From contig NZ_SLVB01000007.1 in assembly GCF_004341845.1 (NCBI RefSeq), positions 170,669 through 234,668 on the forward strand: a stretch of DNA of 64,000 nucleotides, in the 5' to 3' direction. The position numbers and the translations under genes are program-made. Source of the stretch: Novosphingobium sp. PhB165. GTDB taxonomy: Bacteria > Pseudomonadota > Alphaproteobacteria > Sphingomonadales > Sphingomonadaceae. Below are positions 63,399-64,000 of this stretch, piece after piece. The notes under the pieces are model-generated. The model saw nothing but the letters and a program-made list of their open reading frames with translations. It ran no database searches and had not been told where the DNA came from. The stretch's first letter is position 1. Each line of letters opens with the position of its first letter.

Positions 63399-64000
63399 GT
63401 GCTTACCAAATTCCAATCGTGCTCCATGATGATCGGCGCCAGTGCAATTGCCTTTGCCTTCGCCGCATCCCCCGCCGCAGCGCAGTCGACAGACAATACG
63501 GAAGCCAGCACCAACGACATTATCGTCACCGCACGCCGCGTCGAGGAACGACTGCAGGACGTGCCGATCTCGATTACTGCCTATAATCAGTCGCAACTTG
63601 CCGACCGAAATGTTGTCAACTCGCAGGATCTGGCGCGTTACACGCCGTCGCTGTCGGCGAACTCCAACTTCGGCAATGAGAACTCCACGTTCGCTATCCG
63701 CGGTTTCGTTCAGGACACCGGCACGGCTCCATCCGTCGGCGTCTATTTTGCAGACGTCGTCGCGCCGCGCGGTGCGTCGAACAACGTTCCGGTTGGCGAC
63801 GGTGCCGGCCCGGGCAGCTTCTTCGATCTCTCGAACGTCCAGGTCCTGAAGGGCCCGCAGGGTACGCTGCAAGGCCGCAACACCACCGGCGGTGCCGTCC
63901 TTCTGGTCCCGCAGAAGCCCACCGACAACCTTGAGGGCTTTGTCGAAGGATCGATCGGCAATTACGATCTGCGCCGCGTTCAGGCGGTCATCAACATCCC
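63399..64000 (+). CDS. TonB-dependent receptor (3' part outside window)
   Basis: The first 200 codons of an outer-membrane transporter. The start is GTG 63399 with GGAGAGGA four bases upstream. A signal peptide ends near AASPAAA (about residue 30), the TonB box is NDIIVTARRVEERLQD, and the plug includes TFAIRGF, VGVYFADVVAPRG and VQVLKGPQGTLQGRNTTGGAVLLVPQKP. Nearly every plug motif matches the receptor at 32328, so the two are recent paralogues. The window ends within the first barrel strands. The upstream region is long and AT-rich. Confidence 0.9.
   Translation, partial: MLTKFQSCSMMIGASAIAFAFAASPAAAQSTDNTEASTNDIIVTARRVEERLQDVPISITAYNQSQLADRNVVNSQDLARYTPSLSANSNFGNENSTFAIRGFVQDTGTAPSVGVYFADVVAPRGASNNVPVGDGAGPGSFFDLSNVQVLKGPQGTLQGRNTTGGAVLLVPQKPTDNLEGFVEGSIGNYDLRRVQAVINI

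Noticed and set aside
1..64000. CRISPR array, tRNA, rRNA or prophage structural genes
   Set aside because: No regularly spaced repeats, tRNA-like cloverleaf or phage gene was seen on reading both strands.

Overview
The window looks like an accessory catabolic and uptake region of a high-GC alphaproteobacterium, most likely a sphingomonad (Novosphingobium, Sphingobium or Sphingopyxis type). The basis is gene content: seven TonB-dependent receptors (TBDRs, one cut off at each window edge), two sigma/FecR surface-signalling sets, a CehA/McbA-type PHP hydrolase, Tat-exported carboxylesterases, PepSY membrane proteins and many catabolic regulators. No rRNA, tRNA, CRISPR array or core housekeeping operon is visible.

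Layout. 1-8907 (+): STN-type TBDR, ECF sigma factor, FecR anti-sigma factor, second TBDR, a strong hairpin, and a secreted PHP metallohydrolase. 8908-12084: a disrupted patch with a frameshifted IS110-type element, an orphan membrane protein and a GNAT remnant. 12085-13471: an IclR-like regulator and a non-coding stretch. 13472-25839 (all -): ten co-directional genes read as response regulator, sensor kinase, TBDR, tannase-like esterase, PepSY protein, NTF2-like protein, lactonase-like propeller, di-iron desaturase, small secreted protein and MFS transporter. 26027-32254: broken enoyl-CoA hydratase, NTF2-like protein, AraC regulator, 3-hydroxyisobutyrate-dehydrogenase-like enzyme, class III CoA-transferase, SDR and IclR regulator. 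32328-39356: TBDR, Tat esterase, an unusual tandem GntR regulator and an AraC regulator. 39847-41230: FAD oxidoreductase plus Rrf2 regulator behind a visible promoter/operator. 41361-47118 (-): desaturase, LVIVD protein, LVIVD protein and Tat esterase as one run. 47416-52357 (-): second sigma/FecR/STN-TBDR set and a MipA-like protein. 52707-62255: alpha/beta hydrolase, frameshifted ceramidase-like gene, SMP-30 lactonase, TBDR, third LVIVD protein and second PepSY protein. 63399 to the end: start of a TBDR closely related to the one at 32328.

How it may work together (inference). Outer-membrane receptors import one or more larger compounds. Exported esterases, lactonases and LVIVD propeller proteins together with membrane di-iron hydroxylases would process them, and CoA-transferase, SDR and dehydrogenase enzymes would take fragments into central metabolism. 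The substrate cannot be read from sequence. PepSY proteins also leave open a siderophore-ester role.

The most striking signal is a nearly identical 19-21 bp element (core AATAGTGCCCACATT) in the intergenic DNA upstream of four separate transcription units in the repeated desaturase/LVIVD/esterase families, plus an 11-bp partial copy at one start codon. One copy overlaps the start of the tandem GntR regulator. This points to an undescribed regulon joining scattered gene sets.
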